NCBI RefSeq assembly: GCF_900113715.1
Contig: NZ_FOQK01000014.1
Location: 1-64,000, forward strand
Source of the DNA: Pseudoselenomonas ruminantium
Lineage (GTDB): Bacteria > Bacillota > Negativicutes > Selenomonadales > Selenomonadaceae
Length of the DNA: 64,000 bases
Reading direction: 5' to 3'
The notes below the pieces were generated by a model. It was not told where the DNA came from. It did no database searches and worked only from the letters and a program-made list of their open reading frames with translations. How positions within the stretch are numbered: the first letter of the stretch is position 1; each line of letters starts with the position of its first letter. The translations under genes and the position numbers were made by a program. Of this stretch, positions 35,098-44,371 are shown one piece after another.

Positions 35098-36165
35098 ATG
35101 GAAAAGTTCGAACATGGCGGGAATATCTATCGGGAGGACGTGCCTGCTGGTGACTGGCTGGATTTTTCAGCCAATATCAATCCGGCGGGACTGGCACCTT
35201 CGGTGCGGGCCGCTTTGCTGGCGGCAGTAGACGATGTGATAAATTATCCCGATCCCGAGGCAAGGGAACTCAAGGCAGCCTTGGCGGAGCGCTATAACGT
35301 GCCCGCGGAGCAGCTCGTGCTGGGAAATGGTGCGGCAGAGCTTTTTTATCTGTTCCTGCAGACCGTTCGGCCGCGGCGTGTGCTGCTGCCGGTGCCGTCG
35401 TTCAGTGAGTATGAGCGGGCGGCGCTGGCAGCGCGTTGCAAGGTGAGCTGTTTTGCCCTCAGTGCCGAGAATGATTTCCGCATCGATTGGGAGGAGATGC
35501 TGGCGGCGCTGCCGGTGACGGACTGCATCATCCTGGGCAATCCCAACAATCCGACGGGCACGCTGGTGACGCGCAACGAGCTGGTACGCCTGCTGGAGGC
35601 GATCAAGGATGGCACGCAGTGGCTGGTCGTTGACGAGTCCTTCCTGGGTTTCCTGCTCTTTGACAGCCGCTATACGGTGCGCGATTTGGTGGCGGAGTAC
35701 CCGCGGCTGTTCGTCGTGCAGTCGCTGACGAAGTTCTATGCCTTGCCGGGGCTGCGTCTGGGCTTTGGCGTAGCGCAGGAAGAGCTGGCTAGGCGCCTCA
35801 ATGCTGGCAAGGATGTCTGGAATGTCAACCTTCTCGCGCAGAAGGCGGGGGTGGCGGCGCTGGCGGATACGGAGTATCAGCAGCAGAGCCGCCAGCAGCT
35901 CATCGAAGAGATGCAGCGTCTGTACAAACGCATCGACGGCCTGCGCGGCATCAAGGCTTTCCAGCCAAGTGTGAACTTCATGCTGCTGGATGTCTCGGGA
36001 ACGGGGCTCAGCAGCAGTGGATTTACGGCAAGATTGCGGGCGCGGGGGATTCTCGTGCGCGATTGTGCCAATTATACAGGCATCGAAGACGATTGTTATG
36101 TGCGCATTGCCATCCGCCGGCCGGAGGAGAACGATCGCCTGCTTGCCGTACTGGAGGAATTTTGA
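35098..36165 (+). CDS. cobD: L-threonine-O-3-phosphate decarboxylase CobD
   Basis: A 355-residue PLP enzyme of the class I/II aminotransferase fold. It begins HGGNIYRE and has WLDFSANINPAGL, GNGAAELFYLFL, NPNNPTGTLV, VDESFLGFL and SLTKFYALPGLRLGF (the PLP-binding Lys). With PduX it makes (R)-1-amino-2-propanol phosphate. The related histidinol-phosphate aminotransferase is excluded by its place in the operon and the CobD-like N-terminus. The ATG at 35098 follows AAGAGGTGG; an earlier GTG three codons upstream is less likely. Confidence 0.9.
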   Translation: MEKFEHGGNIYREDVPAGDWLDFSANINPAGLAPSVRAALLAAVDDVINYPDPEARELKAALAERYNVPAEQLVLGNGAAELFYLFLQTVRPRRVLLPVPSFSEYERAALAARCKVSCFALSAENDFRIDWEEMLAALPVTDCIILGNPNNPTGTLVTRNELVRLLEAIKDGTQWLVVDESFLGFLLFDSRYTVRDLVAEYPRLFVVQSLTKFYALPGLRLGFGVAQEELARRLNAGKDVWNVNLLAQKAGVAALADTEYQQQSRQQLIEEMQRLYKRIDGLRGIKAFQPSVNFMLLDVSGTGLSSSGFTARLRARGILVRDCANYTGIEDDCYVRIAIRRPEENDRLLAVLEEF

Positions 36166-36168
36166 TTC

Positions 36169-36786
36169 ATGGTGAAAGTTGTATTCGTCCGTCATGGACA
36201 GACGGAATGGAATGTCAGTGGCCGGTATCAGGGGCAGTCGGATGTGGCCCTGTCGGCGGCGGGACTGGCGCAGGCTGAAAAGCTGGCTGCGGAGTTTCCC
36301 GTGGCGAAGCTTGACGCAATCTATGCCAGCGACCTGGTGCGTGCGCGCGTCACCGCTGAGACGGTGGCGCAGAGATTCGGCTTGCCCGTCCAGCTGGAGC
36401 CGGCTTTCCGGGAACTGAGCTTTGGGGACTGGGAAGGCCTGACCTATGAGGAGATCGTGGCTGCATGGCCCGATGCCATGCGCAACTTCCTGGCGCATCC
36501 GGATATCCTGGAGGTGCCTAACGGCGAGTCGTTCCCCGCTGTGCAGCAGCGGGCGCTGGAACGGCTGCACGAGCTGCTGGCTAAGCATGAAGGCCAGACC
36601 ATCATGATCGCCGCCCATGGTGCCGTGCTGCGGACGATGCTGGCGGCGGCGCTGCACATGCCGCTGCAATATCTGTGGAGCATCCGGCAGTTCAACACGG
36701 CGGTCAACATCGTGCGTTACGATGCAGACGGCAATCCGACGGTAGAGTTATTGAACAGCACAGCTCATCTAGGTGAGCTCAGATAA
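36169..36786 (+). CDS. cobC: histidine phosphatase, probable alpha-ribazole phosphatase CobC
   Basis: A 205-residue phosphoglycerate-mutase-like phosphatase with the catalytic VRHGQTEWN (His at residue 9), SDLVRARVTAETV, ELSFGDWEGLTYEEI and AAHGAVLRTML (second His). By position in the operon it should dephosphorylate alpha-ribazole 5'-phosphate or adenosylcobalamin 5'-phosphate. Sequence alone cannot exclude another small phosphoester. Confidence 0.82.
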   Translation: MVKVVFVRHGQTEWNVSGRYQGQSDVALSAAGLAQAEKLAAEFPVAKLDAIYASDLVRARVTAETVAQRFGLPVQLEPAFRELSFGDWEGLTYEEIVAAWPDAMRNFLAHPDILEVPNGESFPAVQQRALERLHELLAKHEGQTIMIAAHGAVLRTMLAAALHMPLQYLWSIRQFNTAVNIVRYDADGNPTVELLNSTAHLGELR

Positions 36787-36804
36787 AAGGAAGAAGGTTT
36801 GGAC

Positions 36805-37728
36805 ATGAAGGTTTTAGTGACAGGCGGAGCAGGGTTCATCGGTTCCCATTTGGTGCGGCAGCTGCTGGCTGCAGGCAATGAAGTCACCGTGCTTGACAAT
36901 GTCAGCACGGGCGACTGGGGACACTTGCCAGCAGGCTGCGAGGAGTGGGAGATGGACATCCGCTCGCAGGAGATCATCCCGCGCATCATGAAGGCGCGCT
37001 TTGATGCCATCGTGCATCTGGCTGCCCAGACGATGGTCAACGTCTCGATCGATGATCCGGCGTTCGATGCGATGCAGAATGTCGTCGGCACCGTGAATGT
37101 GCTGGAGGCTGCCCGCAAGAGCGAGGTCGGCCGTGTCATCTTTGCTTCGACTGCTGCCGGCTATGGCGACGTGGCGGAAACAGAGCTGCCCATCAAGGAG
37201 CAGCAGGCACTGCAGCCGATGTCCTTCTATGGGCTCAGCAAGGTGACGGTGGAGAAGTATCTGGCGATGTACAAGGAAGTCTTTGGCCTGGATTATGTTG
37301 CGCTGCGCTTTGCCAACGTCTATGGTGAGCGCCAGGGAGATACGGGCGAGGGCGGTGTCATCAGCATCTTCGCGAAGCGGGTCGCGGCCGGCAAGGGCAT
37401 TACGATCTATGGTGACGGTGAGCAGACGCGTGACTTCATCTATGCGGGGGATATCGCTGCGGGCATCTGCGCGGCCCTGGCAACGGAGAATGTCAATGCG
37501 GTCTATAACCTGAGCACCAGCACAGAGACCAGCCTCAACGAGCTTGTGAAGATCATGGAGGATATCACCTGGAAGAAGGTCGATGTGTCCTACGGTGCTG
37601 TCCGCACGGGGGACATCCGCCGCTCGGTGCTGGATAACAGCATGGCTGTCCAGAATCTTGGCTGGAAGCCGCAGACGAGCCTCAAGAAGGGCCTCAAGAA
37701 CACCATCGGCTATTTCAAGGGGGAATGA
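36805..37728 (+). CDS. NAD-dependent nucleotide-sugar epimerase/dehydratase, GalE-like
   Basis: A 307-residue extended short-chain dehydrogenase with the NAD loop VTGGAGFIGSHLV, HLAAQTMVNVSI, FASTAAGYGD (Ser/Thr), the catalytic YGLSK, and RFANVYGERQ. It resembles UDP-glucose 4-epimerases of Firmicutes. It sits 18 bases after cobC, at the end of the cobalamin operon, with no obvious link to that pathway. ATG 36805 is chosen over a TTG two codons earlier. Substrate uncertain. Confidence 0.85.
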   Translation: MKVLVTGGAGFIGSHLVRQLLAAGNEVTVLDNVSTGDWGHLPAGCEEWEMDIRSQEIIPRIMKARFDAIVHLAAQTMVNVSIDDPAFDAMQNVVGTVNVLEAARKSEVGRVIFASTAAGYGDVAETELPIKEQQALQPMSFYGLSKVTVEKYLAMYKEVFGLDYVALRFANVYGERQGDTGEGGVISIFAKRVAAGKGITIYGDGEQTRDFIYAGDIAAGICAALATENVNAVYNLSTSTETSLNELVKIMEDITWKKVDVSYGAVRTGDIRRSVLDNSMAVQNLGWKPQTSLKKGLKNTIGYFKGE

Positions 37729-37729
37729 T

Positions 37730-37768
37730 GCTTATCCACAGGATCGCTGTGAATAAGCTGGCATTTTT
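37730..37768 (+). terminator. operon terminator built from two opposed DnaA-box sequences
   Basis: GCTTATCCACAG pairs with CTGTGAATAAGC (one mismatch) across a five-base loop and is followed by a T-rich tract. The left arm contains TTATCCACA, the exact DnaA-box consensus; the right arm contains its one-mismatch relative TTATTCACA on the other strand. Confidence 0.6.
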
Positions 37769-37792
37769 CTCGGAGAAAATGTAAAAAATCCC

Positions 37793-37821
37793 TTGACTTG
37801 TTGCGTTTTTATGAGTAGAAT
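37793..37821 (+). promoter_or_regulatory. promoter of rplM-rpsI
   Basis: TTGACT and TAGAAT are separated by 17 bases. A leader of about 100 bases follows before rplM; it could hold an L13-type autoregulatory structure, but I could not identify one with confidence. Confidence 0.7.
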
Positions 37822-37929
37822 ATTTCTATGTGATGTTACGGACTCAGGCATCCATTAGCCCCGGAAGCCGTTTTCGAGAGCGTCATATACCGATAAAATA
37901 AGAATTGAAATCATTAGGGGGGAAATCGC

Positions 37930-38370
37930 ATGAAGACAACGTTTATGGCAAATGCATCCAATATCGAGCGCAAATGGTATGTTGTAGACGCTGAAGGCCA
38001 GACTGTCGGCCGCCTCGCAGCTGAAGTCGCAAAAGTTCTTCGCGGTAAAAATAAACCGACCTTTACTCCGCACGTTGATACGGGTGATTACGTCATCGTC
38101 ATCAATGCAGAGAAAGTAAAATTCACGGGTAAGAAACTGACGGACAAGACCTACTTCCGTCATTCCGGTTACCAGGGTGGCACGACGTTCACGTCCGCTG
38201 GCCTGATGCTCGAGAAGTTCCCGGAGCGCGTTCTGGAGCACGCTATCAAAGGCATGCTGCCGCACAACCGCCTCGGTGCTCAGATGTACCGCAAGCTCAG
38301 CGTTTACGCTGGCAGCGAGCATCCGCATGCAGCTCAGAAGCCGGAAAAGCTTGAGCTGAACATTCGCTAA
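37930..38370 (+). CDS. rplM: 50S ribosomal protein L13
   Basis: A 146-residue ribosomal protein with [43 protein letters not shown] and [21 protein letters not shown]. It assembles early in the large subunit. It is cotranscribed with rpsI from its own promoter and has a GGGGGG ribosome site. Confidence 0.97.
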   Translation: MKTTFMANASNIERKWYVVDAEGQTVGRLAAEVAKVLRGKNKPTFTPHVDTGDYVIVINAEKVKFTGKKLTDKTYFRHSGYQGGTTFTSAGLMLEKFPERVLEHAIKGMLPHNRLGAQMYRKLSVYAGSEHPHAAQKPEKLELNIR

Positions 38371-38394
38371 TCTGGAAAGGGAGGAACATTCTAC

Positions 38395-38787
38395 ATGGCA
38401 CAAGTAAGCTACTACGGCACTGGCCGCAGAAAATCTTCCGTTGCCCGTGTTCGTCTGGTTCCGGGCGAAGGCAAAGTTACGATCAATGGTCGTAGCATGG
38501 AAGAGTATTTTGGTCTGAAGACTCTCGAACTCATCGTTCGTCAGCCGCTCAACCTTACGGAGACTGTTGACAAGTATGACGTCATCGCAAACGTTGCAGG
38601 TGGCGGTGTAACTGGTCAGGCAGGCGCCATCCGTCACGGTATCACCCGTGCACTCATGGAGATGGATGCTGATCTTCGTCCGGCCCTCAAGAAGGCTGGT
38701 TTCGTAACGCGTGACCCGCGTGAGAAAGAGCGCCGTAAATACGGTCTCAAGAAAGCTCGTAAGGCTTCCCAGTTCTCGAAACGTTGA
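38395..38787 (+). CDS. rpsI: 30S ribosomal protein S9
   Basis: A 130-residue small-subunit protein: [19 protein letters not shown] at the N-terminus, [19 protein letters not shown], and the extended basic tail [16 protein letters not shown] whose terminal Arg reaches the P-site tRNA. It is partner of rplM, as in most bacteria, and followed by a strong terminator. Confidence 0.97.
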   Translation: MAQVSYYGTGRRKSSVARVRLVPGEGKVTINGRSMEEYFGLKTLELIVRQPLNLTETVDKYDVIANVAGGGVTGQAGAIRHGITRALMEMDADLRPALKKAGFVTRDPREKERRKYGLKKARKASQFSKR

Positions 38788-38808
38788 TCCGTTTTATACG
38801 AACAATAT

Positions 38809-38838
38809 ATCCGCAGCTTCGGCTGCGGATTTTTTTTG
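38809..38838 (+). terminator. terminator after rpsI
   Basis: The stem ATCCGCAGC/GCTGCGGAT has a TTCG tetraloop and is followed by T8. Confidence 0.92.
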
Positions 38839-38847
38839 TCGCGGGGC

Positions 38848-38886
38848 AAAAAAAGAACCAGCAAGCGTACTTGCTGGTTCTTTTTT
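38848..38886. terminator. bidirectional terminator
   Basis: The 11-base-pair stem GAACCAGCAAG/CTTGCTGGTTC is flanked by A7 and T6. It serves the minus-strand small gene that follows and backs up the rpsI terminator. Confidence 0.9.
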
Positions 38887-38904
38887 GCTGTTGATGATTG
38901 CTGC

Positions 38905-39111
38905 TTACTTTTTCAGCGCCTCTTTGAGGATTTCCGTCAGGGCTTTCTGTGAGATACGCATCATGTCAGAGAGCAGAGCGTTGTACAGATCGCCACCGTC
39001 CGTTACGCCACGGCCATTTTCCGTGATGAAGAATTTTTTCGGATGATCTTCTGCTTTGTAGGCCTCGTCAAGTTTTTCCTGGACAAGTTTCTCAATTTCC
39101 TGTTCTGTCAT
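38905..39111 (-). CDS. small acidic hypothetical protein
   Basis: A 68-residue protein starting MTEQEIEKLVQEKLDEAYKAED, mostly helical and highly charged, ending in KEALKK. The ATG at 39111 is chosen because AGAGGTG lies seven bases upstream; a GTG three codons earlier overlaps that site. No known domain is recognised. It has its own terminator on the minus strand, which supports a real gene. Confidence 0.65.
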   Translation of the reverse strand: MTEQEIEKLVQEKLDEAYKAEDHPKKFFITENGRGVTDGGDLYNALLSDMMRISQKALTEILKEALKK

Positions 39112-39350
39112 TAAAGACACCTCTTTCCTAAAATCTAAATATATTATACGACATTGTGTGATGTTTTTCCTTGTTTTTTCTAAAAATAAATGAAATTAAT
39201 CTTTTCAGCTGCTTTCCATTGAATTTGAATCACAATTTAATTGCTACTTAAAACTAATTTAAATACAAGCCCTTATACTGTAACCATAGCAAGCAACCGA
39301 AGCAAGGCTGTTTGCCTGGAGCAAGCGAGTACAGAAAGGTGATGGATAAT

Positions 39351-40085
39351 ATGAAAAGCATGAAGAAAAAACTGTTAGCAGGTGTAGTGGCCGGTGCGGT
39401 CCTTACGGGGGTAGGCCTCAATGCGACGAGCGTGAAGGCTGCTGAGAACATGCAGCGCCAGACGCCGCCGCCGATGCATCAGCAGGGACAGATGGGACAG
39501 CATCCGCCGGTCCAGATGAGTGCGGATGAAGCAGCGAAGAACATCCATGAAACGTTTGGCGTCGATGAGGCTGAGGTAAAGGCAGCCATCACGGCGCACA
39601 AGGATTTCCGCGATATCGGCCAGGCAGCGATGCTCTCCAAGATCAGTGGCAAATCCTTCAAGGATGTGCTGGGCATGAAGACCGAGAAGAACAACTGGCC
39701 GGAGATCGGCAAGAGCCTTGGCGTGACGCGCGAGCAGGTGGAGACGCAGATGCTCACGATGCAGGCCATGCACATCGAGAAGAAAGCGAATATCGGCAAG
39801 GACAGAGTCCTGGCGCTGCTCAAGAACGGCTACCAGGCACGGGACATCGAGTGTGCGGGTCTGCTGGCCAAGGCTGCGGGCAAGGACGTACAGGCTGTCC
39901 TGGACATGAAGAAGATCAACAATCGTTGGACGGACGTTGCTGCGGAGCTGGGTGTGGACAAGAACGTGCTCAGACCTGAGAAAGGGGCACGCCCAGGCCA
40001 TGGACCGCAGGGCGGCCCGCCGGCCGAGGGCATGATGGGAGCTCCGGACGGTGCGCCTCAGGGCGAGCCGCAGCCGGCTGAATGA
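39351..40085 (+). CDS. secreted protein with internal repeats and Pro/Gly-rich tail, unknown function
   Basis: A 244-residue protein with a signal peptide (KKKLLAGVVAGAVLTGVGLNATSVKAAE, cleaved near residue 31). The mature part opens with a Gln/Met/His/Pro-rich stretch. It then carries two copies of a helical unit: one with FKDVLGMKTEKNNWPEIGKSLGVT and one with VQAVLDMKKINNRWTDVAAELGVDK. It ends in a Gly/Pro/Met-rich tail. The ATG at 39351 follows GAAAGGTGATG at a sound distance. No family is recognised. A terminator follows. Confidence 0.75.
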   Translation: MKSMKKKLLAGVVAGAVLTGVGLNATSVKAAENMQRQTPPPMHQQGQMGQHPPVQMSADEAAKNIHETFGVDEAEVKAAITAHKDFRDIGQAAMLSKISGKSFKDVLGMKTEKNNWPEIGKSLGVTREQVETQMLTMQAMHIEKKANIGKDRVLALLKNGYQARDIECAGLLAKAAGKDVQAVLDMKKINNRWTDVAAELGVDKNVLRPEKGARPGHGPQGGPPAEGMMGAPDGAPQGEPQPAE

Positions 40086-40100
40086 TTGCATATGGTATGG

Positions 40101-40132
40101 CTGTCACACGCTTCTGCGTGTGGCAGTTTTTT
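40101..40132 (+). terminator. terminator after the secreted repeat protein
   Basis: CTGTCACACGC pairs with GCGTGTGGCAG across a TTCT loop and is followed by T6. Confidence 0.9.
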
Positions 40133-40204
40133 GTTTGGAAGCATCGTTCTATACGTTAATGGAATAATGTCTGCATTTTTTTGCTGAAAAATGTAAAATA
40201 TGTA

Positions 40205-40233
40205 TTGACAAGAAAAACAAAAGCGTGTAGTAT
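40205..40233 (+). promoter_or_regulatory. promoter of the trp operon
   Basis: TTGACA and TAGTAT are separated by 17 bases, directly before the T-box leader. Confidence 0.75.
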
Positions 40234-40239
40234 ATGAAA

Positions 40240-40566
40240 CATCGACGGGTTAACAACTTTACAGTCGATAACAAAGATAAATCGGCGAACGGGAAATAGT
40301 AGGAATGCAGGTCGCTGTCAAGCGAGCCGGAGACTGGGGAACCAGTGGTGTGAAGTCCGGTCAGCGAGGTGTTTTGAATGGTCCCGCGAGAGTCCACCGA
40401 AAACAGCCTGGGCTGTAAGTAGGCTGGAACGGCTGCCTCCGTTAACGGGCTACGGCATCGGCTCTTTGGGCCTGCGCCGGAATGAGGTGCGTCTTTGACG
40501 TATGAAAACGGGTGGTACCGCGAAGTAGATTCGCCCCGACTGGATTTTTCCAGCCGGGGCTTTTGT
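40240..40566 (+). ncRNA. T-box leader, tryptophan-specific
   Basis: This long leader fills most of the 500-base gap before trpF. The stem I 3' side reads TTGAATGGTCCCGCGAGAG, giving specifier TGG (Trp) at 40379-40381. The canonical T-box GGGTGGTACCGCG lies at 40510-40522. The terminator stem GCCCCGACTGG/CCAGCCGGGGC (40533-40560, one bulge) is followed by T4. Uncharged tRNA-Trp would allow read-through into trpFCBA. Confidence 0.95.
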
Positions 40567-40588
40567 ATTACATATAGGGGATGAGCAG

Positions 40589-41218
40589 ATGAAGGTAAAG
40601 ATGTGTGGGATGAAATCGTTGCTGGCAGCCAAGGTTGCCGAGGAAGCCGGAGCAGATTTCATCGGGTTTATTTTCTGGCCGCAGAGCCATCGTTATATTG
40701 AGCCGGAACATGCAGCCGTCATCGCCGGGCAGTTGCAGCAGGCTTGGAAGACAGGCGTCTTCGTCGATGAGGATATCGAGAAGGTCAACGAGATTGTCCA
40801 GCAGGTACATCTTGACTTCGTCCAGCTCCATGGACATGAGAACGCGGCTTATGCCCGCAAGGTGCAATGTCCCGTGATCAAGGCGTTCCATTACGATGAT
40901 GGATTCAGTGCGCAGGCAGCCAATGAGTTCCCTGCCGAAATGATCTTGATCGATACTTACCGTCCGGGGCAGCCGGGGGGTACGGGGGAAACCTTTGACT
41001 GGCGGGATGCCGCGGAAGAGATAGCCAAAGTGGAGAAACCCGTGCTGATTGCCGGTGGCATCAATACGGGGAATCTGCGGACGGTGGCGCGTATCTTTCA
41101 TCCGTATGGTGTGGATGTATCGGGCGGTCTCGAGGAGAACAAGGAGAAATCAATCAGCAAGATACAGGCTTTCATGCGTCGCGTACGGAGCCTGCCACGC
41201 GGGAGGAAACGTCATTGA
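40589..41218 (+). CDS. trpF: phosphoribosylanthranilate isomerase
   Basis: A 209-residue TIM-barrel enzyme converting N-(5-phosphoribosyl)anthranilate to the ribulose form. Signatures are KVKMCGMKSLLAAKVAEEAGADFIGFIFWPQSHR, VQLHGHE, LIDTY and AGGINTGNLRTV. It is the first gene after the Trp T-box, an unusual place. Its stop overlaps the TTG start of trpC. Confidence 0.94.
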   Translation: MKVKMCGMKSLLAAKVAEEAGADFIGFIFWPQSHRYIEPEHAAVIAGQLQQAWKTGVFVDEDIEKVNEIVQQVHLDFVQLHGHENAAYARKVQCPVIKAFHYDDGFSAQAANEFPAEMILIDTYRPGQPGGTGETFDWRDAAEEIAKVEKPVLIAGGINTGNLRTVARIFHPYGVDVSGGLEENKEKSISKIQAFMRRVRSLPRGRKRH

Positions 41219-42015
41219 AAGATATTTTAGGCGAAATTGTCGAAAAGAAAAAAGCTATCGTAGCTGAGGCCAAGCGGAAAATGCCCCTGGCGGAAGTGAA
41301 GGCACGCATGCAGCCGGGGACATTCCGCATGAGCAAGGTCTTCAAGAAAGATGCATGGAATCTCATTGCAGAGTGCAAGCTCCAGTCGCCAGCCAAGGGG
41401 CGGCTGAACCAGACGCACACGGTGGAGCAGCTGGCGGCTATCTATGCAGCCAACGGTGCCAGTATGCTATCCGTGCATACGGATCCCCATTTCCTGGGGT
41501 GCAATGAAGATTTCTGCAAGGTGCGCAAGCTCGTGGAGCTGCCACTGCTGCGCAAGGACTTTGTCATCGATGACTATCAGTTGTATGAGGCGCGGATGCT
41601 GGGGGCCGATGCTGTGCTGCTGATTGCCCGCATCCTGTCCCCAGAACAGCTCAAGGAATATCTCTATACGGCTTGGAGCCTGGGCATGGATGCGCTGGTC
41701 GAGGTGCATGATGAGGCGGATATGGCCGCAGCCCTGACGACACCGGCAGAATTCATCGGTATCAACAACCGCAACCTCAAGACCTTCACGACGTCGATCG
41801 AGCAGACGCTGCAGCTTCTGCCCTATGCCGACAAGGAACGGGTGCTGATCAGCGAAAGCGGCGTGCTTTGTGCAGACGATGCCAGGGTATTGCGTGAGGC
41901 TGGCTGCGATGGCATCCTGGTCGGTGAAGGCTTGGTGAGGGCTGGTGATATCGGTGCGATGACGAATGCGCTGGCGGATATCGATGCAGGCAATGACAGG
42001 AAAATGATGGCATAA
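41215..42015 (+). CDS. trpC: indole-3-glycerol phosphate synthase
   Basis: A 266-residue TIM-barrel enzyme closing the indole ring. Signatures are [16 protein letters not shown] (variant of ECKxxSPSKG), [56 protein letters not shown] and LISESGV. The start is TTG, with GGGAGG upstream and a four-base overlap with trpF. Several barrel residues are conservative variants, but the catalytic Lys/Glu pattern is kept. Confidence 0.95.
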   Translation: MKDILGEIVEKKKAIVAEAKRKMPLAEVKARMQPGTFRMSKVFKKDAWNLIAECKLQSPAKGRLNQTHTVEQLAAIYAANGASMLSVHTDPHFLGCNEDFCKVRKLVELPLLRKDFVIDDYQLYEARMLGADAVLLIARILSPEQLKEYLYTAWSLGMDALVEVHDEADMAAALTTPAEFIGINNRNLKTFTTSIEQTLQLLPYADKERVLISESGVLCADDARVLREAGCDGILVGEGLVRAGDIGAMTNALADIDAGNDRKMMA

Positions 42016-42028
42016 GGAGATAGACAGA

Positions 42029-43219
42029 ATGAATACCAAGGGAAGATTTGGCCAGTATGGCGGGCAGTATGTGCCGGAAATCGTGATGCCGGCGCTCAAT
42101 GAGCTTGAGGCCGCTTACCATAGATATAAGAACGATCCGGAATTCACGGAGCAGTTCCGCGCGTTGCTGCGCGAATACGCAGGGCGTCCGACGAATCTCT
42201 ACTACGCAGAGAAACTGACCGCGCATTATGGCCGGGCGAAGATTTTCCTCAAGCGTGAGGACCTGCTGCACACGGGAGCCCATAAGATCAACAATGCGCT
42301 GGGGCAGGCGCTGCTGGCTAAGCTCATGGGCAAGAAACGCATCGTGGCGGAGACGGGGGCCGGCCAGCATGGTGTGGCTTCGGCTACCGTTGCTGCGCTG
42401 TTTGGCATGGAGTGCCATGTGTTCATGGGGGCTGTGGATGTCGAGCGGCAGAAGCTCAACGTGTTCCGCATGAAGCTGCTCGGCGCCAAGGTCATCCCCG
42501 TTTCAAGCGGCACGGGAACCCTCAAGGATGCGACGAGCGAGGCCATCCGCTATTGGGCGACGAATATCACCGACACCCATTATATCATCGGCTCGGCTGT
42601 CGGCCCCCATCCGTATCCGACGATCGTGCGCGACTTCCAGAAGGTCATTGGCGAGGAGATCCGCGAGCAGATCAAAGCGCAGACCGGGGGACTGCCGGAT
42701 TATCTGGTCGCCTGCGTCGGCGGCGGCAGCAATGCCATCGGCACATTCTACGATTTCCGCAAGGACAGTGCTGTCAGGAAGTTTGGTGTCGAGGCAGGCG
42801 GACGCAGTGATGGGGTGGCGGATAATGCCAAGACGCTCTCCGGTGCTGGTGAGCCGGGAATCCTGCATGGTGCCTTCAGCTACCTGCTGCAGACGCCTGA
42901 TGGCCAGGTCGTCGAGGCGTATTCGATATCCGCAGGTCTTGACTATCCGGGGGTAGGGCCGGAACATTCCTACTATAAAGATGAGAACATCGTCAAATAT
43001 GTATCGGTCACGGATGAAGAGGCCTTGGCGGCCTTCCAGCGCTTGTCGCAGATCGAGGGCATCATTCCTGCCTTGGAGAGCTCCCATGCGTTGGCGTACC
43101 TTGAGAAACTGATGCCGGAAACAAAAGCTGGCGAGTCCGTAGTCGTATGCTTGTCGGGCCGTGGCGATAAGGACGTAGCCATGGTGGCCAGGGCACTGGG
43201 GGAGGATATCGAGTTATGA
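42029..43219 (+). CDS. trpB: tryptophan synthase beta subunit
   Basis: A 396-residue PLP enzyme joining indole to serine. It has [32 protein letters not shown] (PLP Lys in HKIN), [20 protein letters not shown] and the C-terminal LSGRGDKDV. It pairs with TrpA, encoded four bases overlapping downstream. Confidence 0.97.
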   Translation: MNTKGRFGQYGGQYVPEIVMPALNELEAAYHRYKNDPEFTEQFRALLREYAGRPTNLYYAEKLTAHYGRAKIFLKREDLLHTGAHKINNALGQALLAKLMGKKRIVAETGAGQHGVASATVAALFGMECHVFMGAVDVERQKLNVFRMKLLGAKVIPVSSGTGTLKDATSEAIRYWATNITDTHYIIGSAVGPHPYPTIVRDFQKVIGEEIREQIKAQTGGLPDYLVACVGGGSNAIGTFYDFRKDSAVRKFGVEAGGRSDGVADNAKTLSGAGEPGILHGAFSYLLQTPDGQVVEAYSISAGLDYPGVGPEHSYYKDENIVKYVSVTDEEALAAFQRLSQIEGIIPALESSHALAYLEKLMPETKAGESVVVCLSGRGDKDVAMVARALGEDIEL

Positions 43220-44010
43220 ACCGTATTGAGGCGAAGATGGCAGCGCTCAAAGCTGCTGGCAAAAAAGGCATTTATATCTATATCACCTGCGGCGCGCCGG
43301 ATGTGGCGACGACAATCGAGGCAGTCCGGCAGGCTGAGCAGAATGGCGCTGATCTCATCGAACTCGGGCTGCCGTTCTCTGATCCGATGGCCGATGGCCC
43401 GGTCATCCAGACCGCATCGGTGGTGGCGCTCAAGAATGAGATGACGCTGGCCAAGGAGCTGGAAATCCTGCGCGAGATCCGCAAGTTCTCGGATATCCCC
43501 TTGGTGGGTATGGGGTATATCAACAATATGTACCACTATGGATTTGCGAGATTCGTCAAGGATTTCCAAGCTGCTGGCATGGATGGCATCATCGTGCCGG
43601 ATGTCCCGCATGAGGAGTCGGAAGAGATGCGCCGGATCTGCCAGGAGAATGATTTCGTGCTGGCGGAATTCATCACGCCGGGCACGACGGAGGCGCGTAT
43701 GCAGGATACCTGCAAGGATGCACGCGGTTTCATCTACTGTGTCTCCAACAATGGTGTCACAGGGGTCAAGAAGGTGGACTACCGTGTGATCGGCGGCGTT
43801 TGCGACAAGGCGCGCAAGTATACGGATACGCCGCTGGCGGTGGGCTTTGGCATCGGCTCGGCTGAGGCGGCTGTGGAAGCCGCTGCGCATGCGGATGCTG
43901 TCATCGTGGGCAGTGCTGTGGTCAAGCGCCTGCTCGACCATGAGCTTACGGAAGCCATGGCCTTGGTCCATGAGATGCGCGTGGCGCTCGATGCGAATTA
44001 TGCGCAGTGA
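43216..44010 (+). CDS. trpA: tryptophan synthase alpha subunit
   Basis: A 264-residue TIM-barrel lyase splitting indole-3-glycerol phosphate. It has the catalytic Glu in [19 protein letters not shown] with the loop 2 Asp, [23 protein letters not shown] and [10 protein letters not shown]. It starts in the trpB stop (ATGA) and ends the trpFCBA block. Confidence 0.96.
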   Translation: MNRIEAKMAALKAAGKKGIYIYITCGAPDVATTIEAVRQAEQNGADLIELGLPFSDPMADGPVIQTASVVALKNEMTLAKELEILREIRKFSDIPLVGMGYINNMYHYGFARFVKDFQAAGMDGIIVPDVPHEESEEMRRICQENDFVLAEFITPGTTEARMQDTCKDARGFIYCVSNNGVTGVKKVDYRVIGGVCDKARKYTDTPLAVGFGIGSAEAAVEAAAHADAVIVGSAVVKRLLDHELTEAMALVHEMRVALDANYAQ

Positions 44011-44087
44011 AAACAGAGAAAAGGATTTTTAGAAGCGATGACGAATAGTTATTTCTAGGAAATTCGATTCCAGAAAGGAAGATAGCT

Positions 44088-44354
44088 ATGATCGTCACTG
44101 ATATAAAAACCGTAGATGCGGCCGAAGATCTCATTCGCCGCCATACGCAGAACCGTCCGGAAAAACCAAGGAGCGTACAGGAGATATCGGCCCGCTACCG
44201 GCAGGCGATAAAGCAGTATCAGGTACTCATGCATGCGGAGATCGATAACCGCGAGCAGCGAGTCATGCTGTATTCGGAAATCAAGACGCTCGGCTGGTGT
44301 TTGGGACGCGACGAGCATAAGGTGGTAAAGGATATCAACACGCCGCAGCCATGA
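44088..44354 (+). CDS. small hypothetical protein between trpA and trpE
   Basis: An 88-residue, soluble, highly charged helical protein (MIVTDIKTVDAAEDLIRRHT at the start; YRQAIKQYQVLMHAEIDN in the middle). AGAAAGGAAG lies seven bases before the ATG. No family is recognised. It sits 77 bases after trpA and is followed by a strong terminator ahead of trpE, so it lies in the middle of the trp locus. It could be unrelated cargo or a trp-linked regulator; nothing decides. Confidence 0.65.
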   Translation: MIVTDIKTVDAAEDLIRRHTQNRPEKPRSVQEISARYRQAIKQYQVLMHAEIDNREQRVMLYSEIKTLGWCLGRDEHKVVKDINTPQP

Positions 44355-44371
44355 CGGCGTCCATCCGGTGA

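Noticed and set aside
37822-37929. Known L13 leader structure before rplM
   Set aside because: The position is right, but I could not pair the leader into a convincing conserved structure by eye.
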